Notes under the pieces: model-generated
Database searches by the model: none
What the model saw: only the letters and a program-made list of their open reading frames with translations
Told to the model about the DNA's origin: nothing
Assembly: GCA_904063045.1 (NCBI GenBank)
Contig: CAJFCJ010000026.1
Coordinates: 412,964 to 476,963, forward strand
Length of the DNA: 64,000 nt
Direction of reading: 5' to 3'
Source of the DNA: Dimorphilus gyrociliatus
Lineage: Eukaryota > Annelida > Polychaeta > Dinophilidae
Shown: positions 1-10,079 of the stretch, piece by piece
Layout of the letters: each line of letters opens with the position of its first letter
How positions within the stretch are numbered: the first letter of the stretch is position 1
Translations under genes and position numbers: made by a program

Positions 1-59
1 TTGCTGGACATTAGGAATTTGTAAAAATGTGAAAAAAGAACTACTTTTTTCCAAACTTT

Positions 60-420
60 AACACTTTTCAAAATGACATATAGAGTGGTTCCTGGTTTTC
101 TTAGTAACAAAAAAAATTTTTAAATTAATGTAAAGGTGTGGTTTTAGTTCACACTTTTTAACGAATTGATGTAGTATTTTTGAATTGGATTATATTTTTT
201 GCTGTAAATAGTCTGGTTCCTGATCAACAATTTGAAAATCATGACAGAAATTCCAGAAATTAGACTATATTTTTAATATGTCCATTTTAAAATGTATTTT
301 CTAATTTGTTCCTTTCAGTGTAGTATAATAGTATATTGTAGTGTGGTTTCTGTCCCAAAAAGAAAACCACACAATATATTTTTTTAATATGGTTGCTGTC
401 CTTCTAAATTAATAGATGTT
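60..420. repeat. Dispersed GGAACC-core array, block 1 (mostly reverse orientation)
   Basis: Degenerate copies of the window-wide core appear mainly as TAGTRTGGTTCC, for example near 85 (gagtggttcctgg), 210 (agtctggttcctg), 340 (agtgtggtttctgtcc) and 390 (atatggttgctgtcc). One copy faces the other way near 362. The spacers are AT-rich and share no obvious sequence. No coding potential is convincing here. Confidence 0.7.
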
Positions 421-723
421 ATAATATTAATATAAATATTTTCTCCCTTAAAAGTTATGAAAAATTATATAGAAGAAAGAATTTTAAAGGTGAAGGTTGA
501 GGAATTACTGAGCATAATCCGCATATATGCAAGCATTTTTTCACTTTTCCATATTTTTCAAGTGGTGCTTTTTTTTCGTGCGTGGCAACTAGTCTCATTT
601 GTATGTTACAGTTATAATATAGCTGATAAACTGTCCACAGAGATTTGTCATGTTTACTCCTCTATCTCTCTCTCTCTTTTATCAGAATAATAAAAGTTTT
701 GGTCTAGAGGCGCTGAATTCAAG

Positions 724-867
724 ATGGCGACATTTGAAGACATCTACAAACATTTTTTTGTAGTTGAATGCTCCAAGAATGGAAAATTTTCAACAAAAAG
801 ACTTATGGTATCCCCTCCTATATGTTCAAGATTAGAAGAGTTGTATGATACTATTCAACTTGAATAA
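724..867 (+). CDS. Short ORF, 47 aa, unknown function
   Basis: I do not recognise this protein. The ORF begins MATFEDIYKHFFVVECSKNG, continues through KRLMVSPPICSRLEELYDTI and stops at 865-867. Its composition (two Cys, mixed charge, few low-complexity runs) reads like real coding sequence, unlike most short ORFs nearby. The start sits in AAGATGGCGAC, which is a good start context and also resembles a YY1-type element over the initiator codon. An AATAAA at 957-962 lies about 90 nt after the stop, followed by a GA repeat. It may be a complete small gene, the first exon of a longer one, or a relic. No membrane segment or domain is visible. Confidence 0.4.
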   Translation: MATFEDIYKHFFVVECSKNGKFSTKRLMVSPPICSRLEELYDTIQLE

Positions 868-1369
868 TATGAATTAATTAATGAAAAAATAGGTCAACAT
901 CATCATTATTATTAATTCAACCTTATTTAGGTCAACAGAATTTTGTTCATAATACAAATAAAGTTTTCTTGGGAAAATAGGGAAGGAGAGAGAGAGAGAG
1001 AGAGGATAAAGAAGATTTTCATTTTTTTATTATTTTCTTTAAGTTTTCTTCTTCTAGGAGAAGAAATAATCAAATTAGTAAATGAGATTTAGTCCTATTC
1101 TCTTAATGATTAGAGAGGGCAAGATATTGAGTGCAGAGTAATAAGATCAACTTTTATCCATCTTTCTGCTAAAAAAAAAAGCAATGTATTTATTGCACTT
1201 TGCAAAAAAAAAAACAGGTACTCTTATGGACTAAAGTTTTCGTTTTAATCCTATCAGAAGTATGCTGACTCATTGTCAAATTTATTTCAATAGGTTAACG
1301 AAGCAGAACTCCAGTAAGGAAAATTCCAAATATGTGAAAGCAATGCTCATCGCATCGATTAATAGCAAT

Positions 1370-1442
1370 GAATAGTTCGTCACTGAGAAAACTATCTTAT
1401 ATATAGTCCATCTCCAAGCCAATTGACCAATCAGCGAGCCGA
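1370..1442 (-). promoter_or_regulatory. CCAAT plus TATA promoter-like block, minus strand
   Basis: On the minus strand a GCTGATTGGTC element (reverse CCAAT box, about 1424-1436) precedes TATATATAAG (about 1393-1402) by roughly 25-30 bp. A CTCAGTGACG initiator-like sequence follows. The same pairing, GCTGATTGGTC then TATATAAG, occurs on the plus strand at 57.1 kb. No ORF is seen immediately downstream on the minus strand, except that the 47-aa ORF region lies beyond on the other strand. Promoter identity is inferred only from motif spacing. Confidence 0.35.
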
Positions 1443-1609
1443 TTAGAATTTGTGAGTACTACTCAAAGAATTTTAGAGAGTACTATCAACTGGGCTATGA
1501 GTCATGAATTTTTTTCAGATTAATTAATCACGTGACTAAAAAAATCCCACATTTTTGTTTACAAGTTATCGAAAATAAAATCACGTGACCTAAATCATCT
1601 TATAAGGAG

Positions 1610-1647
1610 CGAGATCTATAAGCAACACTTAGGTATTATAGATCTCG
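1610..1647. repeat. Perfect 12-bp-arm hairpin
   Basis: CGAGATCTATAA (1610-1621) and its exact reverse complement TTATAGATCTCG (1636-1647) flank a 14-nt loop. It lies between two CACGTG-rich stretches. It may be a transcript structure, a foldback or part of a small inverted element with the 75-bp hairpin 230 bp downstream. Confidence 0.8.
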
Positions 1648-1874
1648 AATTTCATCAATGTGGGTAGACTTTTTAGTTTTGTTCTCCGAAGAATTTTTAT
1701 GACATTTTTTTTTTTATAAAAAAAAAGCATCATAAATTAAAGATATAAATTTTTTTCTTTTTTCAAAAAAAAAAAGTGATCACGTGACACGCAAGTCTTA
1801 AAGCTTGGTTATCTTGTCAATTGGGTCGAATTTAAAAGACCAAAAAAGCATAGTTCGGTAATAAGATTGTAACA

Positions 1875-1949
1875 CGAAGCGGTTAATTAGAAGTCAAATA
1901 GAACTAATTAATTTTTTTAATTAGTTCATCTGACTTTGTAACCGCTTCG
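1875..1949. repeat. 75-bp imperfect hairpin (foldback)
   Basis: The outer arms are an exact 11-bp match, CGAAGCGGTTA against TAACCGCTTCG. An inner stem of about 20 bp (AAGTCAAATAGAACTAATT against its near complement) surrounds a T-rich loop. Stem length and loop size are within the range of miRNA precursors but also of small foldback elements. No flanking target duplication was recognised. Confidence 0.75.
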
Positions 1950-2184
1950 ACTAATGAGTGACGAATGTTGTAAACTTTCACCTATTTATACAATTGAGCA
2001 CTGCAAAAAATTTTTTCCCATTTCTATAAATTACCAGTTTCCACTGAAATTGAGTAAATGTCAAAAAATTTTTAAAAATGTTTCCAATTTCACGGAGATG
2101 TCCATTAAAAAAATTTTTTTAATATTTTCATAATTAATTGTATAAGTTAATAACCATACCTTTTAAAAAGAATACAGTATTTTT

Positions 2185-5100
2185 CTGTGGGGGACAGGAA
2201 CCACTCTTCTCAATAAGAAAAGGACTTTTCAAATTTTTATAATTTTATTCTACAGTCACCTTTAATCCCAAACCACCAACCATACTAATTTGCCTACAGA
2301 TGTTTATCTTGTTTTTATAAATTATAATTGGAATAGGAACCATTCTAAAAAATATCTTCATTATCTTTTCTTTTTGAAGGAAACCAATTGTTAACATTTT
2401 CAAATCTGTTGTTTTTTGTTTGGATTGAGACAGCAACCACACTAATAATATTAAGTGTAGCTATTAGTATGAAAACTTTTTTTTGTCTTTGGAAAGACAA
2501 TATAATTGTTAATTTATAAAAGAACAAGAACCAGTCTTTAGGTATAGTCTTCTTTAAAATAGATTACATTCATAGGGTACTTTTCAAATGTATGGTTGTT
2601 TATAGACTTTTTGTAAGAGGGCATATAGAGAACCACTCTACTACGATAATAGGGAATTCTAGATAACAAAGATATTTGAAATTAATTTGAAATAAAATTT
2701 GCTTATCAAGTTGAAAAACCATGGATATTTTTTAAAATGAGTTGTTTTTGTGACGGCTGGAACCATACTATATGACTTTTTAAATGTTGAGTTTGTTATT
2801 TAGGAAAAATACAAGTTTTTTCAAATAGAACAGGGCACCACACTAAATCCAAATTTTGGTTAAACAATCTTTTTTTTAAATAGAAACTATAACAGACATT
2901 TTTAAATAGGTTGTTTGTCTGCTTTTTGTGGGGATAGAAACCATATTAGGATGTATATATATACAATAATATACTATAATAGAATATTTCTCCGGGAAAC
3001 CATACTAAATAATATTTTCGAGTATATCTTCCTTGAAAGATGCAAAAGCTTATCCGGATACTTTTTTAGAATTATAATTCAATTTGGGACGGGTAACCAC
3101 ACTATAACATATTGTAAGATTTTTTGACTTCAAAAGAGAAAGAAAACCATTTTTAAAAGCAGTCTTTAAAATAAAAGGAACAGAAACCACACTAAGAGAA
3201 ATTTTTAATGAATAATAGAGGAATTAATTTTCCCATTCATATGCATTGTAAAGTTTACTATAGTCTGGTTTCAGTGCTAATCGTTCTGCCAACATTATGA
3301 TATGAATAAGTGCCAGTCTATTTGTATTAGAAAATTTTAGAATAGAAAGTTAAAAATACAAAGAAAAAGGTCAAGGTTATTTCAGACAGGTTTCTTTTAA
3401 TGACATTTTTTATTGACCATGAACTTTGTTAGGCCTAAAATTCACCTACTTAACTCTTCCTATTCTAGCAATGTTTGTATGTTTATGAATTTATAGGAGT
3501 AGGAACCAGTCTTAAAAAATTTTGAATTATATGTAGGGGAACCACACTGAAAACTTTTCCTAAGTGTTAACCTAAACAATGTCCTCACTTTGTAAAATAA
3601 AAAGTACATTATTCATGCAATTGTATTTTAATGGTAAATGGACACAAACCAGCCTTTTAACATGGTTCTTTCTAGAAGATACTAGAAACGGAATCAACGC
3701 CATCTTTCAGAATTGGAACCATTAAAAATATTTATGTACTTAAAAAGTTATTAGACCAAAGACATTTTAGCATGGAGCAGGAACCATACCAAAAATATGT
3801 AATTTTTTATTACTTGTGTTGGTTAAGAAGATGATTGTAGTATGGTTCCGTATTCATCTTTCTAAAACAATTCCACACTATTTATTGCAACTGATCAAAT
3901 TATCATCATCATTATTCAACAATTATTATGATTTGATGGAACAAGAAACCATATCTTTTTTAAAAATTTAATTATCAATAGTTCATTTTTAGCCTATTTA
4001 GAAGCTAGAAATTTTAAACATTTTGGTAATTTGTTCAATGATTGCCCTTTTTGGTGTTTTTCAACAACCAAATGATGAATTCCTTCATTGATGACCACCA
4101 TTTTTTTGAATAGCCAAAGATATAATTATAATAAGATAATTTCCTTTTTTTAAGGGCTTCTCTGTTGGGAACAGTAACCATACTAAATACTTTGAAAGGC
4201 ATGTTGTATAGAAAGTAAAAAAATCTCTAAAATGTATTAGGATTTGTGGTTTGAAAAGGAAATACAAAATTCAAGTATTTAACTGTTAGCTTACACCTTC
4301 AATTCAGTTATTTGGTGGTGTTCAATCAGCAACCATACTAGGAAACAAAATCCTTTATTATCTAAATTAATTTATTTTGTAATGGACAGGAACCCGACTA
4401 AATACTTTTGAAATTTGTGATTGGTGATTTTTGTATGAAAACCACACTTTGACCAAAAAAAATCATTAAAAATTTTTAAACTACGCTTTTTTCTGTTAGG
4501 AAACAGGAACCATACTATAAAAAAATAAAATTTAAAACCTGTTGTTTATTGGATAAGAACCACACTAAAATATTATTTCAATGTGTTGTTTTTTTATTTT
4601 TACAAAAGAAGATATATTTTGAAATGTGTTTTTTCATACTTGAAAGGAACCATACTAAATTGATTTGCTTAAAAGGTTAAGGTTATTCTTGATAAGAACC
4701 ATACTAGAATACACAAAAAACGTTTTGTTAAGCAAAATGTGTTTTTATTTTCCATGGGACAGAAACCAGTCTGAAGAGTCTTTAAATTTTTTCTTTTGTA
4801 TCTTTGTCAACTTTCTTTTACAGACAATAACTTTTTAAAGATTTCAAAGGTCAGAACATGAAAATTGGTCTCTAAGTGCAATTCACAGAGTCCCTTCATA
4901 GTCATTCATCCATTTTCTGGGTATTTTATCATTAACAATAAATCTTCAGCAATTACTCTTCCAGATGACTTGATGATTTGACATAAAAAGCATATAGCCA
5001 ATAGTTGGTCCATATATCTTTAGCTTTTTGACTTCTACCAAAATATTCTTATCATTTTCAGTTTCACTTTCAAACATCCAATATGGCTGCCAATACAAAA

Positions 5101-5320
5101 AGAAACCATACTAGAATGTATTTTAATTTAAGTGATGCTTTGGAAGGTGAACCACACTTTTCATTATAAAAGTTTTTTAGTTTTTTAGTATACTGTTTCC
5201 TTTTTAATGTTTTGTTATTAATGGAACACGAACCACTCTAGCTAACTTAATGAATGTGTTTTTTTTTTATGCAAACTGAAAAGTAATCTATTTTTGGGGC
5301 GGAATAAGAACCGTATTAAT
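2185..5320 (+). repeat. Dispersed GGAACC-core array, block 2 (forward orientation, about 35 copies)
   Basis: About 35 copies of GGAACCAYACTA or close variants occur here, almost all in forward orientation. Examples lie near 2197, 2337, 2429, 2528, 2631, 2761, 2835, 2938, 2999, 3094, 3183, 3504, 3539, 3782, 4173, 4327, 4507, 4556, 4648, 4696, 4762, 5101, 5148, 5228 and 5306. Reverse copies near 3264 and 3840 are the exceptions. Spacing is about 35-140 bp and the spacers do not align with each other. The variants fall into CATACTA, CACACTA and CAGTCTA forms. Short ORFs here are by-products of AT-rich sequence. Confidence 0.85.
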
Positions 5321-5886
5321 TTTTTCCTTCTTTAACCTTCACCTTCAGAAAATTAACCTTTTTATCATTTGGGAGATATTAGCAAATGTTGTAGATAAAC
5401 CGGAAGTAACAGCTGTTATATTGATGAATAAATATATAAATAGATACCTTCTGTTTATTATTTGTTTCGAAAAAATTTTGTATTATCGCTCATTACAAGT
5501 ACTAATATCTTTTTTATCGTGAATTGTGAATAAACGTTTCCTTATGACAAATTAAACAGTGGCATCTAGTTTTTATCTCCATCTTCCGTCCCCAAGTCCA
5601 CTTCATATCCTCCCTATTTTTTAAGCATTACTTTAATAACACATGAATAAACATGACCTAATTATCCTCATGAATAAACATTTAGAAAAAAAAATCTTTA
5701 TATAGCAATGATTTCACACGCGAATCTTTCACTTTGTCCTTGACAGCGTTACTATCAACATCACGTGTGTTTTTCTTAAGTAAGTAAATTATTTATTTTT
5801 TACTTTTAATACTATTGTTATTATTGGCGGCCATATTTGACAGTAACTTATTATCTAATTTTTTTTTTTTTACTGTTTTCAAAGCA

Positions 5887-6245
5887 ATGACGCCGCCAAC
5901 ATCCGTTAAAAAATTAAAGCATAAAAAAACAAAAATCTGCTCTGTTTGCCATCGCAAAAGTAAGTATTTTTTTTTTGTGCATAAATTATAATAAATTTGA
6001 ATATATTTGTTTTTTTTTTTTCTTCAACAGAGTTATTCAGAGCTAGATGTTATAGTTGTATTGAATTGTCAAATAAATTCTGTTTAGTAACATTAAAGGA
6101 TATCATTCAAGATGATCCTTTGGTTAAATCAGCTCTAAATTGTAAATATAGTAAAAAAACTTGTTATTCAAGTATTATTATATGTAAAATAATTTTCATC
6201 TCTATTATCGCTCTTGTTTTTATTTATCTACTCTTTTATTATTAA
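5887..6245 (+). CDS. Small two-exon zinc-binding, membrane-anchored protein
   Basis: Exon 1 is 5887-5959 and exon 2 is 6031-6245. The 71-bp intron has a GTAAGTATT donor and a T-rich CTTCAACAG acceptor, and joining restores one open frame of about 95 codons. The N-terminus is basic (SVKKLKHKKTKICSVC). Two CxxC pairs follow (ICSVC, then RCYSC 14 residues on), with two further Cys downstream (NCKYSKKTC). A C-terminal hydrophobic segment of about 22 residues (IIFISIIALVFIYLLFYY) ends at the stop. This predicts a cytosolic zinc finger with a tail anchor. An AATAAA at 6302-6307 lies about 57 nt after the stop. The Cys spacing and the CL ending of the finger resemble the zinc fingers at 7.1 and 28.9 kb, but the usual His is Asn here and the intron lies elsewhere. 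Function is unknown. Confidence 0.65.
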
Positions 6246-6309
6246 CTTTTGTATCTTGTATTTGTAATATTCTTTTAAATACAAGTGTAAAAAACTTTAT
6301 AAATAAACA

Positions 6310-6850
6310 GTTAAAATACAATCAATTACACTACTCTAAAAGTTTAATATCTAGTATCTTTTACTTTTTTCAATACCCGTTTTCACTTTCATTTTTCAAT
6401 TACTTCTTTATTCAAATATTGATTATAAACTTATAGACCAATCAGTAAATAGATAAATCCTTATTTTTCCATGAATTTTTCCTCTTTATAAATAAACATC
6501 ACCTAATTATTTCATTTTCATGAATATTCATTACATATTGTTACTCACATTCCAGTAGGCAAATATTGAATCAGATGAGTGGCAATCAAAGAATAATATC
6601 ACAAATCAACCAAGCTCTAAATCTAGATCTCTTAACAGAAACTATGAATGAAGGCTCATTTGAGATGGAAGCCAAAGGGAGAAAGAACTACTTCCATCTG
6701 TAAATATGGGAAATGTTGCAAGGGTCATATATCTTGGTGATTGAAGAGCTATTATACTCCATGCTAACTAAAGAAAAGAATAGATAATAACACCTATGGA
6801 GTATAAATATAAAAAGTCTGGATTAATAATTCATCAACTAATATCCTTCC
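6310..6850. other. Intergenic stretch, nothing convincing
   Basis: AT-rich sequence with ATGAATAAACAT-type words near 6490 and 6520. A short ORF starts about 6573 (MSGNQRIISQINQAL). It precedes a phrase vaguely like the segment before FLYWCH domains in the local MULEs, but it is too degraded to call. The GGAACC core is absent. Confidence 0.4.
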
Positions 6851-6854
6851 AAGC

Positions 6855-8082
6855 CTATAATTTTGGACAAAGTGATTCTTAATATATTTCACAGAGGTAA
6901 ATTTCTAAATACTTTTAAGCAGATTTTTGAAGAGGAACATTTTAATTTAATATGTTTTCTTTAATAGCAAATTATTTCAATTTTTGTCATAAATAAAATT
7001 TCAGCCATTTTGAATATTTGGAAAGGACATTGATTGATATCTGACAATTATTTTTAATAGTCAAGTGAATTTGTTCTGTTTTTATAACATGGCTTTGAAA
7101 TGTAATAATTGTGATTCAAAAATTTATGGAAGGCAAAAATATTTGAAATGCTGCCTTTGTGAGAATCTTATCCATAAAAAATGTACAGGTATATAAGTAT
7201 TTAATTATGTTTTAGATAATTATATTTTGTTAACATATTCACACAGAAACACCTAGCCTACCAGTTTGCACAACATGTAACAAAAGAAAATATACTGTTA
7301 GCCTTAAGAAGTTAACTAATCTGGAAATTGACCAATACCAAAAGAATAATAAGAAGAGCTTAAATGATAACAGAAGTGATCCTGATGAATTTAAAGATTC
7401 AACTTTGGAGCATGAAAATGCTGTAAATTCAGATAGCCACTCAATGGAGCTGGAATGTTTGGAAGAAGTTGAGGGAAATGCAAAAGATGATAGTGATTCA
7501 ATGAGAAAGAAGGATTTTGAGATTGTAAAGAGAGTGAGGAGAAAGGGACATGACATTTGTTGTTAAACATGAAAGACTTACAACTACAATTTGGGTGTGC
7601 AGTGTGAGAAATAAGAAGAAAAGATGAGTAAGACAAAATGATTAATGGCAATCTGCAACATAATCAAAAAAGAAGAGATAATTTAGAAGTAGATGTTAAA
7701 GTAAAAACAGATTTCAAAATTATTTCCAAAAGTGATAAGAAAACATTTGGAAGAAGCTTTGCTCAAAAAGTTCTTTTATCATATGAATTTTTGGTTTATC
7801 AATTAGAACCAATAATGACTGTGATGGATGGCATCAAAGAATGAACAGTAAGCTACCTGCCAAAGGATTTTTTACATACTTGTTGATGAGCTAAAGAATG
7901 AGGCTGAATTGATTGCAGTTTATGAGAAAATATTGTCAGAGAAAAGGGTTTATAAGCATCAAAAGAAAAAGTATATTGACATTCAAACACAAATTTTTGA
8001 TTTGTGGGATGATTTCAAATTAAACAAATTGACATCCATTGATTTATTAATGAAGACATCTCATATCTACTCTCCAGCATAA
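6855..8082 (+). pseudogene. MULE transposase relic A (zinc finger + FLYWCH remnant + C-terminus)
   Basis: This is a decayed MULE. After a two-exon PHD-like N-terminus (listed separately), the frame breaks near 7550. The FLYWCH end is read in another frame around 7555-7625 (TTTIWVCSVRNKKK, matching the intact version in the copy at 44.1 kb). The catalytic DDE core is missing. The C-terminal region resumes at about 7790-8082 in mixed frames (TNNDCDGWHQRMNSKLPAKG, then EAELIAVYEKILSEK) and stops at 8080-8082. The interval 6860-6930 reappears inverted beside relic D near 21.0 kb, so both come from one family. Segment 7638-7790 is almost identical to 20,708-20,540 on the minus strand. Confidence 0.8.
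7089..7566 (+). CDS. PHD-like zinc finger protein, N-terminal part of MULE relic A
   Basis: Exon 1 is 7089-7188 (100 nt) and exon 2 is 7247-7566. The 58-bp intron has GTATATAAG and TTCACACAG ends. The joined frame encodes about 139 aa. Residues 1-45 form a C2-C2-H-C-C2 finger: MALKCNNC, LKCCLC, IHKKC and PVCTTC. A 100-residue acidic linker rich in Glu, Asp and Ser follows. The frame ends with RRKGHDICC where the FLYWCH domain should begin, so a frameshift near 7550 cuts the transposase off. The product could still be a free-standing zinc finger protein, or the locus may be dead. Exon 1 length and phase equal those of the minus-strand gene at 28.9 kb. Confidence 0.6.
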
Positions 8083-8121
8083 ATATCATTTAGTAACCAA
8101 TCTTGTTCTTTAGTATAATAT

Positions 8122-8499
8122 TTAGTACCCAGGTACATTCCCACCCGACCCCAATGATCCTTTTGATTGTACTTTATTATTCATTCTATTGTGCCAGCCT
8201 TCCATACTATTATATAAGTCCTTATTGATAATCCAAATATTGATCAATTCAATGGTTTCCAGCAAGTCTGAAAATTTTCTCTTTTCTTCCAACTGACTCT
8301 TCAAGGTAAAAAATGTAGTAATAATATCTGCAGGTAGAAAAGGTAAAAATTGATCTTCAACTCTATCTCCTTTTGTCATCAAAAGTTTGGTATATGGATG
8401 GAACTTATAAAATTGTAAAACATCCTTCCAAACAGTTATTTTCTTTGCATTCATTATTGAAAAAAAAAGAAGTGAAACAGGTGCCCTTAATGTTTGCAT
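8122..8499 (-). pseudogene. MULE transposase C-terminal fragment B
   Basis: The minus-strand frame reads QFLPFLPADIITTFFTLK, then KFSDLLETIELINIWI and SMEGWHNRMNNKVQSKG. It matches the C-terminal third of the copy at 47.0-47.4 kb (CLPYLPQEFIT, then NNNVEGWHSRLNKSLQANG). The WSIYQLAVRTNN stretch before the EGWH motif is missing, so it carries an internal deletion. It abuts, head to head, a plus-strand fragment of the same family. The first residues (about 8455-8499) are antisense to that fragment and are not part of this one. Confidence 0.75.
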
Positions 8500-8936
8500 T
8501 TATGACATCAAAGAAGAGGAAAGCTTGGAATTTTCTTATAAAACACATCTAAATACCTTTTTTAATACATTTCTTATGAGTCATTGTCAAAAAGTGCTCA
8601 ATTCTTTATACTTTATTCCAAACATTTTTTAATTGCATTTATAACAAAAGCCCATTATCTATCAACAACAAAAAGTGAATAACTAAACTTTGAGAATTTC
8701 TCTTATAGAAAGTATTTTAAAAAAACTATTCATTTGAAAGCAGCCCAGACAGGAAATCATAAGCAGGAAATAGTTGCTCAACAAAATGGAGGATCTTTCA
8801 TTGCATGATTTTTATAATCACAAAAGTTTAAATTAAATTTTAAATGCTAAAATATTCCATCATTTAAAAATGAAAGCATTGTCATCTGTTTGTCCTGAGT
8901 TTTCAATTAAAGGATGTGCCTATATACCTGTTGGTA
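8455..8936 (+). pseudogene. MULE transposase core fragment, interrupted by a Tc1 insertion
   Basis: Around 8472-8557 the plus strand encodes EVKQVPLMFAFMTSKKRKAW, the segment just after the first catalytic Asp. Near 8866-8925 it encodes ALSSVCPEFSIKGCAYIP, the segment leading into the CxFH motif. Between them the sequence is degraded. It ends exactly where Tc1-type terminal sequence begins, at a TA dinucleotide, so the MULE was older than the Tc1. No continuation was recognised on the far side. Confidence 0.7.
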
Positions 8937-8938
8937 TA

Positions 8939-9650
8939 CAGCCGTGGTCATAAAAATCTATACATGGAAAAAAAAATTTTTTTTTTGGATTTCTTTTGAA
9001 AAACAGTCCCAAAAAAATGGCCAAAAATATTTATATAAATTTAATTATTTAGTTTGTCAAGGTTTTTTTTCTAAATTTTTGTGTTTTGTATCAGTTTAAG
9101 AGTTACTTTTTAATTCTATTTCCTCTATTGACAATAATTTGCCAAACTCTCTCCCCCATTCCTCTATAAAAATTTTTCAAAAAATCTCTATTGTTTGTGT
9201 TGATTTTGTCCTCCTCTTCCTGTATCCTGTCCCATTTATGGTCAAGGGTTTTCGGTGTTTGCATATCATAAACTTTGAGTTTTAAATAACCCCATAAATT
9301 CTCTATGGGGTTAAAGTCTGGAGAGTATGTAGGCCAATCAAGACCCTGAATTAAATTCTCCTCCAGGATATCCATTGTTACTCTGGCAGTGTGTGGTGGT
9401 GCATTATCCTGCTGCCAAATGAAATTTTCTCCAAATTTTTCCCTCAAAATTGGGAAAACTGTTCCCTTCAAAATGGGCAGATACTTTGCTCCATTTCTAT
9501 TTAGAATCCTTCGAATGGTTCTTTCAGAAAGATCCATTCTTAAGAAAAATTTTAGAAAAAAAGTAGAGCTACTAAAATCCAAAAAAGAAATTGTGGAGTC
9601 AATGTCAAATTGGGTATAATTTTAAAAAATGTGCTATACATTTTAAAGGT
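8939..9650 (-). mobile_element. Tc1/mariner element relic
   Basis: The left end CAGCCGTGGTCATAAAAATC starts directly after TA (8937-8938), as expected for Tc1 target preference. The transposase lies inside on the minus strand. No matching terminal repeat was found to the right, so the right end near 9.6-9.7 kb is uncertain and probably deleted. The element is inserted into a MULE core fragment. Confidence 0.8.
9103..9582 (-). pseudogene. Tc1-type (DD34E) transposase, internally deleted
   Basis: The 159-codon frame has LSERTIRRILNRNG from the N-terminal DNA-binding region. It jumps straight to KYLPILKGTVFPILREKFGE and the catalytic half: WQQDNAPPHTA with the second Asp, then SPDFNPIENLWG with the Glu. 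Thirty-four residues separate Asp and Glu, the DD34E spacing of Tc1. The first catalytic Asp and roughly the middle third of the usual 340-residue protein are gone, so it cannot transpose. The first 15 residues before MDLSERT look like fortuitous upstream reading. The N-terminal paired-type helix-turn-helix is also missing. Confidence 0.9.
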
Positions 9651-9719
9651 GGAGCACTTTCAAATTAACAAAATTCTTGTTTTTCTATTGCCAATTTTTA
9701 ATATACTTCCTGTCTAGTA

Positions 9720-10060
9720 AAGAACCAAAGTTTCAAAATATGGTTCACTGGTCCACCCCAAAACAATAGCATATATTACAAAATTTTAGTGTGGCTCCTG
9801 TTCCAGAAAAATTCATGTTTTATGAAAAATCTATAAAAAATTTTTTCAACATGGTTCCCGTCATACAATCAAAAAATGTGGTTCCAGTCCTTAAAAATAT
9901 ATAGTTAAAAATTGCTTGTTAATAAATATATTTTATGTATTGTACCTTGGTTCCCTGTCCCAAAAAAACATTTATTATTACTGCTAGTATTTTTTTCATC
10001 TTTAAAAAGTATTTAATGTGGTTCCTGTCCACACACAAAAATTATACTTTTTTCTTCATT
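9720..10060 (-). repeat. Dispersed GGAACC-core array, block 3 (reverse orientation)
   Basis: Reverse copies occur near 9789 (tagtgtggctcctgttcc), 9848 (acatggttcccgtca), 9877 (atgtggttccagtcc), 9945 (ccttggttccctgtcc) and 10,015 (aatgtggttcctgtcc). All keep the CCTGTCC-like tail. This tail is the best illustration that the conserved unit is about 17 bp, not 12. Confidence 0.75.
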
Positions 10061-10079
10061 GTATTTTTTTTACAGAGAG

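Larger units (their letters stand above)
868..2184. other. Non-coding interval with GA repeat, promoter-like block and two hairpins
   Basis: No ORF of substance. It holds a (GA)n run at about 985-1004, poly-A and poly-T tracts, TCACGTGA boxes near 1530, 1581 and 1779, a minus-strand promoter-like block near 1.4 kb and two strong hairpins, the last three listed separately. The GGAACC core is absent until 2.19 kb, so this is one of the array-free islands. Confidence 0.6.

Noticed and set aside
2185-5320. Array as a simple tandem satellite
   Set aside because: Spacing varies from about 35 to 140 bp and spacers do not align, so there is no constant monomer. A very old satellite origin is still possible.
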